Source: Spirochaetaceae bacterium
GTDB taxonomy: Bacteria; Spirochaetota; Spirochaetia; SZUA-6; Fen-1364
Length of the DNA: 6,057 nt
Direction: 5' to 3'
Assembly (NCBI GenBank): GCA_003141795.1
Contig: PLNO01000355.1
Span: 34,406 to 40,462 of the forward strand
In this document: piece by piece, positions 1 to 5,885 of the stretch
Layout: each line of letters starts with the position of its first letter
Numbering within the stretch: position 1 is the first letter of the stretch
Program-made: the position numbers and the translations under genes
The notes under the pieces: model-generated
Databases searched by the model: none
Seen by the model: only the letters and a program-made list of their open reading frames with translations
Told to the model about the DNA's origin: nothing

Positions 1-661
1 ACGCGACGCGTTCGGCGAGCGCGGGGTCCCTGACCACGGCAAGGCCGCAGACGGTGTCGTTGTGCCCGGCGAGGTACTTCGTGCCGCTGTACATCGTGAT
101 GTCTGCGCCGAGTGCGAGCGGCCTGAGGAGGTACGGGGTGAGGAACGTGTTGTCGACGATGGTGAGGACCCCGCGCTCGCGCGCCAGTCTGGCAAGGGCC
201 TCGATGTCCGCCACCTTGAGGAGCGGATTCGTGAGGGACTCCACGAACAGCGCGCGTGTTGCCGGCCGGATCGCAGCGGCGACCGCCATGAGGTCGGTTG
301 TGTCGACGTAGCTGAAGCTGAGGCCGTAGCCGGTGAAACACTGCTCGAAGAGCCGGTAGGTGCCGCCGTACAGGTCCTCGGTGACGACGATGTGGTCACC
401 CGCCTTGAAGAGGAGGAGCAGGCTCGCGATGGCCGCCATGCCGGAGGCGTAGGCGAACCCGGCGGCCCCTCCGTCGAGCCGCGTTATCGCCTCCTCCAGC
501 GCCGCGCGCGTCGGGTTCTCCGACCTGCTGTAGTCGTATCCTGTGCTCTGCCGGGGGCCGGGGTGGCGGAACGTTGCCGTCTGATAGATGGGGACTGAAA
601 TCGCGCCGGTGGCCGGGTCACGGCCGACACCGATCTGCGCGGCGTGCGTGGAGAAATGCAT
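1..661 (-). CDS. metI: MetB/MetI-like trans-sulfuration enzyme (cystathionine gamma-synthase / O-acetylhomoserine thiolyase family), C-terminus cut by window edge
   Basis: A PLP-dependent Cys/Met-metabolism enzyme, open from an ATG at 661 to the left edge (220 codons of a family usually near 380). It is expected to join an acyl-homoserine ester with cysteine (gamma-replacement to cystathionine) or with sulfide (homocysteine) in the cytoplasm. Visible motifs in order: THAAQIG near residue 5, PIYQTATFRHPG at 24-35, GYDYSRSENPTR at 41-52, FAYASGMAAI at 69-78, DLYGGTYRLFE at 96-106, ESLTNPLLK at 141-149, IVDNTF with D170 (expected contact to the pyridine nitrogen) and SGTKYLAGHND with K195 as the Schiff-base lysine. 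This closely resembles remembered Bacillus MetI. Glycine 100 stands where methionine gamma-lyases usually have cysteine (YGCT), which argues against a lyase. The usual HSATK is YSGTK here. The start is fixed by AGGAGG at 672-667, five bases upstream. A SAM-I riboswitch in the leader supports a methionine-synthesis role. Exact substrate is undecided. Confidence 0.93.
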   Translation of the reverse strand, partial: MHFSTHAAQIGVGRDPATGAISVPIYQTATFRHPGPRQSTGYDYSRSENPTRAALEEAITRLDGGAAGFAYASGMAAIASLLLLFKAGDHIVVTEDLYGGTYRLFEQCFTGYGLSFSYVDTTDLMAVAAAIRPATRALFVESLTNPLLKVADIEALARLARERGVLTIVDNTFLTPYLLRPLALGADITMYSGTKYLAGHNDTVCGLAVVRDPALAERVA

Positions 662-667
662 GATGCC

Positions 668-695
668 CTCCTGGAAGAGGATTCCTTTCCAGGAG
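668..695 (-). promoter_or_regulatory. Shine-Dalgarno sequestering hairpin (riboswitch expression platform)
   Basis: On the minus strand CTCCTGGAA (695-687) is perfectly complementary to TTCCAGGAG (676-668), closing a 10-base loop. The 3' arm contains five of the six bases of the AGGAGG ribosome binding site (672-667) of the trans-sulfuration gene, so the folded hairpin should block translation. A competing pairing is visible: GGAAGAG (705-699), which belongs to the 3' side of riboswitch P1, is complementary to CTCTTCC (679-673) inside the hairpin. With SAM bound P1 holds that strand and the hairpin forms; without SAM it can invade and free the site. There is no U-run after the hairpin, so it is not a transcription terminator. 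Confidence 0.8.
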
Positions 696-698
696 TCA

Positions 699-814
699 CT
701 CTTCCTTATCTTTCGAAGCGGATGAATCCGCTTCGCGGGAATTGGCACCTTCCTTTACGGAGGTTGCCGCGACGTCGCAGGGCCCGTCCCTCGGTCGCTC
801 TTGATAAGAAAGAA
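699..814 (-). promoter_or_regulatory. SAM-I (S-box) riboswitch aptamer
   Basis: The minus strand carries the full SAM-I consensus in order: CTTATCAAGAG (808-798, 5' side of P1), GAGGGAC followed by GGGCCCT (792-779, P2 with kink-turn bases), GGCAACC (768-762), AAGGAAGGTGCCAATTCC (755-738, P3 and the core), a perfect 10-bp P4 (CGAAGCGGAT 735-726 with ATCCGCTTCG 723-714), and GAAAGATAAGGAA (714-702, 3' side of P1). P1 pairs CTTATC 808-803 with GATAAG 710-705 and can extend outward by about five pairs. S-box RNAs bind S-adenosylmethionine and repress methionine or SAM synthesis and transport genes. Here the aptamer lies about 40 bases before the start codon of a trans-sulfuration gene, and the platform looks translational. 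Confidence 0.96.
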
Positions 815-823
815 ACGCTGTCT

Positions 824-841
824 GCCCCGTACGGGGCTTTT
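824..841 (+). terminator. Possible short Rho-independent terminator or leader hairpin (GC-rich 14-bp palindrome)
   Basis: GCCCCGTACGGGGC (824-837) is a perfect palindrome, followed on the plus strand by TTTT (838-841). Read rightward it looks like a minimal terminator (5-bp GC stem, 4-base loop, short U-run) that could stop antisense transcripts before they enter the transporter operon. Read leftward it would be a hairpin within the first 25 or so bases of the riboswitch mRNA, which might protect the 5' end. The stem is short, so termination is uncertain. Confidence 0.3.
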
Positions 842-850
842 AACAAGGCG

Positions 851-879
851 ACACTACCCTGAGCCATGAAAGCTGTCAA
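851..879 (-). promoter_or_regulatory. Sigma70-type promoter for the riboswitch / trans-sulfuration transcript
   Basis: On the minus strand a perfect -35 TTGACA (879-874) is followed by a 17-base spacer and a -10 TAGTGT (856-851, matching TATAAT at the conserved T, A and final T). Transcription would begin near 843-845, giving a leader of about 180 bases that contains the whole S-box aptamer and its expression platform. The spacing and position fit the riboswitch well. The weak -10 suggests dependence on an activator or modest strength. Confidence 0.65.
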
Positions 880-890
880 GGCAAAAATAC

Positions 891-912
891 TACCAATTCC
901 AGTAGCTTGGTA
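891..912. promoter_or_regulatory. Palindromic operator 1, centred between the divergent promoters
   Basis: TACCAA (891-896), ten bases, then TTGGTA (907-912) form a perfect 6-bp-arm palindrome. Its centre (901.5) is exactly midway between the two -35 boxes and about 57 bases upstream of both predicted start sites, a position suitable for an activator or for one half of a repression loop. A second copy with the same arms and the same 10-base spacing lies at 957-978. The cognate regulator is not encoded in the window and the motif does not match one I can name. Confidence 0.55.
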
Positions 913-923
913 AACATAGGGTC

Positions 924-952
924 TTGACAATCGGTATCCCGCTCATTAGTTT
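924..952 (+). promoter_or_regulatory. Sigma70-type promoter for the transporter operon
   Basis: A perfect -35 TTGACA (924-929), a 17-base spacer and -10 TAGTTT (947-952) predict a start near 958-960, giving a leader of roughly 70 bases before the binding-protein gene. The region is AT-rich against a GC-rich background. The element is a mirror image of the minus-strand promoter: both have CTTGACA-N17-TAGT-T. Confidence 0.65.
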
Positions 953-956
953 ATAC

Positions 957-978
957 AACCAATAAGATCGATTTGGTA
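957..978. promoter_or_regulatory. Palindromic operator 2, over the plus-strand transcription start
   Basis: AACCAA (957-962), ten bases, then TTGGTA (973-978) repeats the layout of operator 1; 5 bp of each arm are perfectly complementary and the sixth is not. It begins five bases after the -10 box, so bound protein would cover the start site of the transporter operon, the classical position for a repressor. The centre is 66 bp from that of operator 1, compatible with looping between two dimers. Confidence 0.55.
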
Positions 979-1028
979 GTGATTTAAAACGTCTTTGAGA
1001 ATAGCTGAACACTGGAGAGGAGGTTCGT

Positions 1029-2180
1029 ATGTCCAGGTCATTTTCACGGTCCGTCACGGTGGTGATAGCCGCGCTGTTTCTGACGGTCGTTTCCAACGCA
1101 TTTGCGGCAGGGGGCTCGGAGAAGCCGGCCGCCTCCGCCCCCCTGTACTTCGGGGTGAGCGGCCCACTCACGGGAAGCTGGGCCCAATACGGAGCCCAGT
1201 GGAAGAAGGGCTTCGATCTGGCGCTCGGCACGATCAACGCGGCGGGCGGCGTCAAGGGGCGGCAACTCGCCTACGTCTTCGAGGACAGCCAGAGCGATCC
1301 GAAGCAGTCCGTCGTGGTCGCGCAGAAGTTTGTGGCTGACTCAAGGATCATCGCGGAGCTGGGAGACTTCAGCAGCACAGCGTCCATGGCCGCCTCGTCC
1401 ATCTACCAGCGGGCGGGTCTCGTGCAACTCGGATTCACGAACTCCAACCCCGCCTTCACCACGGGTGGAGACTACATGTGGAGCAACTCCACGACGCAGA
1501 AGGATGACGCGCCGAATCTCGCTCAGTACGCCGTCAATGAGATCGGCCTCAAGAAGCTCGGCGTCTTCTTCCTCAATACCGACTGGGGCAAGGCCACGAG
1601 CGACCTCTTCGCGCAGAGCGTGGCAGGGCTCGGCGGCAGCATCGTCGACAGTGAGGCGTACCTCCCCGCGGACAAGGACTTCAGGTCGGCGATCACCAAG
1701 ATCAGCTCCGCGAATCCCGACGGGATCGTCCTCATCTCGTACGACTCCGACGGTGCGCTCATCGCGCAGCAGCTCAAGGCGCAGGGGATCCGTCTCCCCA
1801 TCGTGGCCGACGTCGCGGTCTATTCCCCCGAGTTTCTGAAGCTCGGAGGCGACGCGGTGGAGGGCGTGTACACGTCGTCAGAGTTCTTCCCTGGCGATCC
1901 GCGTCCCGAGGTGCAGAGCTTCGTGAAGGCGTTCCGCGCCAAGTACAACGAAGCCCCCGACCTCTTCGCCGCCATCGCCTACGACGCCATCAACATCCTC
2001 GCTGCGGCGATCGACGAGGGGGGTGCCACGCGCCAGGGCGTGCATGACGGCCTGGCAAAGATTCACGATATTTCCAGCGTGATCTACGGGAAGCTCACCT
2101 TCGACGCCGACCGGCGCGTCGCCCATCCCCAGCAGACGCGCATCATCGTCAAGGGCGGGCAGTTCGTGGCGAAGCAGTAG
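1029..2180 (+). CDS. Branched-chain-amino-acid-type ABC transporter periplasmic substrate-binding protein (Peripla_BP_6)
   Basis: A 383-residue periplasmic binding protein that captures a ligand and delivers it to the LivHM-LivG-LivF transporter encoded downstream. A Sec signal peptide (basic start, hydrophobic 9-21, probable cleavage after AFA at 26) precedes a mature chain starting AGGSEK. No cysteine occurs in the protein, so it is not a lipoprotein and should be free in a periplasm. Type I binding-fold landmarks: FGVSGPLTGSWAQYG at 41-55, NAAGGVKGR at 70-78, FEDSQSDP at 84-91, a Ser/Thr-rich ligand segment DFSSTASMAAS at 113-123, FLNTDWGKA at 181-189 (Trp where DYG is common), YDSDGALIAQQLKAQG at 238-253 and AYDA at 317-320. 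Length is typical. The ATG is set by GGAGG at 1019-1023, five bases upstream. The ligand may be a branched-chain or other amino acid, amide, or an unrelated small molecule; the sequence does not decide. It is the first gene of the operon. Confidence 0.93.
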   Translation: MSRSFSRSVTVVIAALFLTVVSNAFAAGGSEKPAASAPLYFGVSGPLTGSWAQYGAQWKKGFDLALGTINAAGGVKGRQLAYVFEDSQSDPKQSVVVAQKFVADSRIIAELGDFSSTASMAASSIYQRAGLVQLGFTNSNPAFTTGGDYMWSNSTTQKDDAPNLAQYAVNEIGLKKLGVFFLNTDWGKATSDLFAQSVAGLGGSIVDSEAYLPADKDFRSAITKISSANPDGIVLISYDSDGALIAQQLKAQGIRLPIVADVAVYSPEFLKLGGDAVEGVYTSSEFFPGDPRPEVQSFVKAFRAKYNEAPDLFAAIAYDAINILAAAIDEGGATRQGVHDGLAKIHDISSVIYGKLTFDADRRVAHPQQTRIIVKGGQFVAKQ

Positions 2181-2194
2181 GACGGGAGGGTCGT

Positions 2195-3214
2195 ATGGCG
2201 TTGTCGAAACGTGATCGCGTGGCCGCGGCTTTGAGCGGAGGGAAGGTCGATCGCCCGCCGGTGTCGGCGTGGAGGCATTTCCTGCCGCAGGAGCGTAACG
2301 AGCGGGACTTCGTCGAGGCGGGCGTGGCATTCACCCGCGTCAACGACTGGGACTGGCTCAAGATCAATCCCCGTGCCACGTACTACGCGGAGATTTTCGG
2401 CAACGCCTATGATTATGACTCCTACTCAGGAGTGGTGCCGCGCCGGGTCTCGGGGCCGCTCGAAAAGGCGGCCGATCTCTCCCGGCTTACGCCGGCTCCC
2501 GCTTCGCACCCGGTCATCGAGGAGCAGCTTCGCGTCGTTGCCTCCCTCCGGAAGGCACTGCCGGAGGTGCCCCTCATTCAGACCGTCTTCTCCCCCCTGT
2601 CCGTTCTCAACTTTCTTTCCGCGAGAGGAGACCCCGGTACGGATTTCGCCACCCTTCAGGGGTTCCTCCGCGATCACGCGGAAGCGGCGCGCGATGCGTT
2701 GTCGGCCATTACCGAGACATTGCGCGCCTACGCCACCCGACTTCTCTCGGCGGGCGCTGACGGGATTTTCTTCGCGATCGTGCGGCTCGCCCGGGACGGC
2801 GTCCTCAGCCACGAGGAGTACGAGCGGTTCGAAAAGCCCTTCGACCTCGAGGTGCTCGGCGGGGTGCGCGAGGCGAGCTTCAATGTGCTGCACACCTGCG
2901 GCCCCGCGGTGTTCTTCGATGCGGCCGAGGACTACCCCGTGCATGCAGTGAACTGGGCGGCAGGTTCAGGCGGCAATCCGACCGTCGCGCAGGCCCTACT
3001 GTTCCTGGACAAGGCGGTCATGGGCGGCGTGGACGAGGGGCTCTTTTCGACAGCCGATACGCGGGAACAGATCAGCCGCCAGGCGGCGGAGGTCATCCGC
3101 GCCGCCTCATCGGGGCGTTTCCTCCTGTCCCCGGGGTGCGCTGTCGATCCTCACGCACCGAGTGCCAGTCTCGCCGTCTTGCGCGCGTCGGTGGATTCGC
3201 TCCCGGCCTCCTGA
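2195..3214 (+). CDS. Uroporphyrinogen-decarboxylase-superfamily protein, probable zinc/corrinoid-type methyltransferase (MtaA/MtbA-like)
   Basis: A 339-residue cytoplasmic protein of the URO-D TIM-barrel superfamily. The N-terminus KRDRVAAALSGGKVDRPPVSAW (residues 5-26) is the familiar opening; later landmarks are TVFSPLSVLNFL at 130-141, LLSAGADGIFFA at 183-194 and VLHTCG at 231-236. H233 and C235, with C315 in LLSPGCAVDPHAP, make the His-x-Cys...Cys pattern that binds zinc in the methylcobamide:coenzyme M methyltransferases MtaA and MtbA, where zinc activates the thiol acceptor. The RQAGR motif of true HemE is missing, so haem synthesis is unlikely. A thiol methyltransferase or demethylase role is therefore inferred, substrate unknown; no corrinoid-binding protein is in view. 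The start has GGGAGGG at 2184-2190, four bases upstream, and lies 14 bases after the binding-protein stop, so it is cotranscribed. Its position between the binding protein and the permease suggests it acts on the imported compound. Confidence 0.85.
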   Translation: MALSKRDRVAAALSGGKVDRPPVSAWRHFLPQERNERDFVEAGVAFTRVNDWDWLKINPRATYYAEIFGNAYDYDSYSGVVPRRVSGPLEKAADLSRLTPAPASHPVIEEQLRVVASLRKALPEVPLIQTVFSPLSVLNFLSARGDPGTDFATLQGFLRDHAEAARDALSAITETLRAYATRLLSAGADGIFFAIVRLARDGVLSHEEYERFEKPFDLEVLGGVREASFNVLHTCGPAVFFDAAEDYPVHAVNWAAGSGGNPTVAQALLFLDKAVMGGVDEGLFSTADTREQISRQAAEVIRAASSGRFLLSPGCAVDPHAPSASLAVLRASVDSLPAS

Positions 3215-3225
3215 AATCAACCGGC

Positions 3226-5052
3226 ATGCTCCCTCTCTTCCTCGAGCAGACAATCAACGGAATCGTCACGGGGAACATCTACGCCCTGACGGCCGTGGGG
3301 CTCGCCCTCATTTTCGGGGCCGCGGGCGTGGTGAACTTCGCCCACGGCTCGGTCTTCATGACCGGGGCCTACGTCGGCTGGCTCCTCATCACCCGTCTGC
3401 ACCTCCCGTTCGTGCTCTCGGTGATCGGCACCGCGGCGGCCTGCGCGCTTCTGGGCATGCTCATGGAGCGCATCGTTGTGCGCAAGGTGCTGGGCTCCTC
3501 GGAGCTCGCTCCGCTGCTGGCAACGCTGGGGCTGAGCTTCATCCTCGACCAGACCGCGCAGCTCGTGTTCGGGCCGTATCCGCAGGCGTTCGCTTCACCA
3601 TTGCCCAGTGCCCATTTCACCCTCGGCGGCGCGACGGTGAGCCTCCTGGACTGCGTGATTCTCGCCATCACCGTGGCGTGCGCCGCCGGTCTGTGGGCGC
3701 TCCTTCGCTACGCAAAGGTGGGCTGGGCGATCCGGGCGGTTGCTCAGGACCGCGACGCAGCGCGGCAGATGGGGGTGAAAGTCGAGGCGGTGAGCCGTGC
3801 CACCTTTGCCGTGGCGTCGGCACTCGGGGGGCTGGCCGGGCTGCTCGTGGGCATCTACTTCAACAACATTACGCCGACCATGGGTTTCGCGGCTCTGCTC
3901 AAGGGTTTGGTTGCCCAGCTCCTCGGGGGGATGGCGAGCATGCCGGGCGCGATCGTCGGAGGGCTTGCACTCGGGGTGATCGAAAGCTGGGGCGTTGCGC
4001 TCCTGGGCAGCAGCTTTCGGGACCTCTTCGCGTACGCGATCCTCATCATCGTGCTCCTCCTGCGGCCGCAGGGCCTCCTGGGAGGGAAGAGGGAGAGGCC
4101 GCCCGAGCCGATGACGGGAACCCTCGTGAACCAATCTCACCCCGTGCGTTTCCCCCTTCCCCTGAGCATCGCCCTGATCGCCGCGGGAGCGCTGCTCCCG
4201 CTGGTACTGAAGGATCCGTACATCCTGCAAATCCTGGTGAACGCGTGGCTCTTCGGGCTGCTTTCCCTCAGCCTTACCCTCGTGTCGGGGACACTCGGGC
4301 AGATCTCCATGGGGCATGCGGGGCTGATGGCCATCGGCGGATACGCCTCGGCGCTCTGCGCCCTCCGCCTCGGAGTGCCCGTCGTCGTCTCCATCCCGCT
4401 GGCCGGGCTCATTACCGCATCCCTCGGCACCCTGCTCGTCGCGCCGACCTTCCGTCTGCGCAGCCACTACCTGGCAATCGCGACGCTTGGCATCGGAGAG
4501 ATCGTGCGCCTGGTGATCCTGAACTGGGACGGCCTGACCCGGGGCGCCATGGGCCTTCCCAATATCCCCCCGCTCTCCTTCGCCGGCCGGTTAATCGTGG
4601 ATCCGCGATCGCTGTACTGGGCGTCGTTCGGGCTTCTCGTGCTCGTCGCTGCTCTGCAGGGGGTGCTCGTGCGATCGTCGGTGGGAAGGGCGTTCAAGGC
4701 GATCCGCGACGACGAAAAGGCCGCCGCGAGCCACGGCATCGGACCCGACCGCTACAAGGCTCTTGCCTTCACGGCGAGCGCCTTTGTCGCGGGGATAGCC
4801 GGCGCTTTTACCGCGCACATGTACTCGTACATCAACTCGGAGACCTTCACGAACACGACGTCGATCCTCGGCCTGACCATGGCGATCCTTGGTGGCCTGG
4901 GCAGCGTCTGGGGGGCAGTCGCTGGATCGGTGCTCCTCATCGGGCTCCCCGAGCTCTTTCGCGGGCTCGCCGACTTCCGCTATCTCGTGTACGGGCTCGC
5001 TCTCGTCCTGCTCGTGCGTTTCCGACCCAGCGGTCTTTTCGGAATCGATTGA
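3226..5052 (+). CDS. livHM: Fused LivH-LivM permease of the branched-chain-amino-acid-type ABC transporter
   Basis: A 608-residue inner-membrane protein in which the two permease subunits, normally separate, are one chain. Residues 1-287 are LivH-like: GNIYALTAVGLALIFGAAG, NFAHG at 37-41, the cytoplasmic coupling loop GWAIRAVAQDRDAARQMGV at 166-184, and the usual LivH ending RPQGLLGG at 280-287. A charged, proline-containing linker (288-310) leads into LivM: SLTLVSGTLGQISMGHAGLMAIGGY at 349-373, LRSHYLAIATLGIGEI at 411-426, GRAFKAIRDDEKAAASHGI at 487-505, and RPSGLFG at 600-606. About 16-17 hydrophobic segments are visible. No stop or frameshift separates the halves. ATG 3226 is chosen because it starts the standard LivH N-terminus; an upstream extension would overlap the previous gene. 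It follows that gene's stop by 11 bases and has no clear Shine-Dalgarno, suggesting translational coupling. An internal ATG at 4111, 12 bases after GGGAGAGG, could yield free LivM, but less likely. Confidence 0.92.
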   Translation: MLPLFLEQTINGIVTGNIYALTAVGLALIFGAAGVVNFAHGSVFMTGAYVGWLLITRLHLPFVLSVIGTAAACALLGMLMERIVVRKVLGSSELAPLLATLGLSFILDQTAQLVFGPYPQAFASPLPSAHFTLGGATVSLLDCVILAITVACAAGLWALLRYAKVGWAIRAVAQDRDAARQMGVKVEAVSRATFAVASALGGLAGLLVGIYFNNITPTMGFAALLKGLVAQLLGGMASMPGAIVGGLALGVIESWGVALLGSSFRDLFAYAILIIVLLLRPQGLLGGKRERPPEPMTGTLVNQSHPVRFPLPLSIALIAAGALLPLVLKDPYILQILVNAWLFGLLSLSLTLVSGTLGQISMGHAGLMAIGGYASALCALRLGVPVVVSIPLAGLITASLGTLLVAPTFRLRSHYLAIATLGIGEIVRLVILNWDGLTRGAMGLPNIPPLSFAGRLIVDPRSLYWASFGLLVLVAALQGVLVRSSVGRAFKAIRDDEKAAASHGIGPDRYKALAFTASAFVAGIAGAFTAHMYSYINSETFTNTTSILGLTMAILGGLGSVWGAVAGSVLLIGLPELFRGLADFRYLVYGLALVLLVRFRPSGLFGID

Positions 5053-5063
5053 GGAGGACGGCC

Positions 5064-5885
5064 ATGGCGCTTCTCGACGTTCGAGGGGTTTCGCGCAGGT
5101 TCGGCGGCATCGCTGCCCTGTCAGGGGTCGATCTTTCAGTACAGCAGGGGGAGCTGGTGAGCGTCATCGGCCCCAACGGCGCGGGCAAGACGACCCTGTT
5201 CGACATCGTGAGCGGCCACGAGAGCGCGGACGCCGGGTCGGTCCGCTTCTCGGGGTCCGAGATCCTGGGTCTGGCCCCCGAGAGGATCGCCCGCCACGGC
5301 GTAGGACGGACGTTCCAGAACGGCAGGGTGTTCGCGAATCTCAGCGTGCTCGACAATGTCCGGGTCGGTGCCCACACGCGCATCCGCGCGGCCCGGCCCG
5401 GCGTGCCGATCCTCGGTCCCCTGCTCGAGCTTCTCTTCGCCGTCGCCCCGCCCCGCGCCGCCCGCAGGGAGAATGCCGCCCTGACTCGTGAGGCTGAGGA
5501 GCTTCTCGGTCTTTTCGGAGACAGGCTCCTCCCGAGAAAGTCAGCCCCCGCGCTGTCTCTTTCCTACGCGAACCGCAGGAGGCTGGAGATCGCCCGGGCC
5601 CTCGCCCTTCGGCCGCGCCTGCTGCTTCTCGACGAGCCCACGGCGGGCATGAATCCCACGGAGACGGCCGAAATGCTCGGGGTGATCCGGTCCCTGCGGG
5701 GATCGGGCCTCTCGATCCTCCTCATCGAGCACAAGCTCTCCCTCGTGATGGAGCTTTCCGACCGCGTCTACGTGCTGGACGATGGTCGGGTCATCAGCGT
5801 GGGCACCCCCGCCCAGGTGCGCTCGGATCCCGCCGTGCTGACGGCCTATCTGGGGCACCACAGCGTGGGAGGGGCCAATGGGTGA
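5064..5885 (+). CDS. livG: LivG-type ABC transporter ATP-binding protein
   Basis: A 273-residue cytoplasmic ATPase that would pair with LivF to drive the LivHM permease. Visible: A-loop region RRFGG at 11-15, Walker A GPNGAGKTT at 36-44, Q-loop RTFQN around Q85, the LivG-specific insertion between Q-loop and signature (about 100-160), Walker B LLLLDEP at 186-192 with catalytic E191, D-loop AGMNP, and H-loop H223 in LLIEHKLSLVMELSDRV. The closing GTPAQVRSDPAVLTAYLG is the usual LivG tail. The signature reads LSYANRRRLEIARAL (166-180): alanine and asparagine replace the Gly and Gln of LSGGQ/LSYGQ, a variant I believe recurs in some LivG branches. GAGGAGG at 5051-5057 overlaps the permease stop codon and lies six bases before the ATG, so the pair is tightly coupled. 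The stop overlaps the next start by 8 bases. Confidence 0.95.
   Translation: MALLDVRGVSRRFGGIAALSGVDLSVQQGELVSVIGPNGAGKTTLFDIVSGHESADAGSVRFSGSEILGLAPERIARHGVGRTFQNGRVFANLSVLDNVRVGAHTRIRAARPGVPILGPLLELLFAVAPPRAARRENAALTREAEELLGLFGDRLLPRKSAPALSLSYANRRRLEIARALALRPRLLLLDEPTAGMNPTETAEMLGVIRSLRGSGLSILLIEHKLSLVMELSDRVYVLDDGRVISVGTPAQVRSDPAVLTAYLGHHSVGGANG

Noticed and set aside
62..598. Plus-strand open frame of 178 codons at the left edge
   Set aside because: It lies antisense to the MetI-like gene, whose frame has clear family motifs over all 220 codons; the plus frame is a high-GC shadow with Arg/Glu-rich, motif-free translation.
1..661. Methionine gamma-lyase
   Set aside because: The YGCT cysteine typical of that enzyme is glycine (YGGTYR), and control by a SAM OFF riboswitch fits synthesis better than breakdown; the missing C-terminus keeps this open to revision.
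668..695. Hairpin as a Rho-independent terminator of the riboswitch
   Set aside because: No U-run follows the 3' arm; the next bases are GGGCATCATG, and the arm contains the ribosome binding site, so a translational role fits better.
706..930. Minus-strand open frame of 74 codons
   Set aside because: It runs through the promoter and the SAM-I aptamer; its bases are explained by RNA structure and its translation resembles nothing.
2195..3214. Identification as HemE, true uroporphyrinogen decarboxylase
   Set aside because: The RQAGR motif near the N-terminus is absent and a His-x-Cys...Cys zinc pattern is present, pointing to the methyltransferase branch.
3136..3225. Thirty-codon N-terminal extension of the permease
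   Set aside because: It overlaps the UroD-like gene by 79 bases, is Arg-rich and unlike LivH; the family N-terminus begins at ATG 3226.
3595..4467. Minus-strand open frame of 290 codons inside the permease
   Set aside because: The translation is rich in His, Arg, Glu and Gly with no recognisable fold, antisense to a clear membrane protein.
3162..5063. Long open frame upstream of and in phase with livG
   Set aside because: It is a shadow of the permease gene in another frame. LivG similarity begins at ATG 5064, preceded by GAGGAGG.
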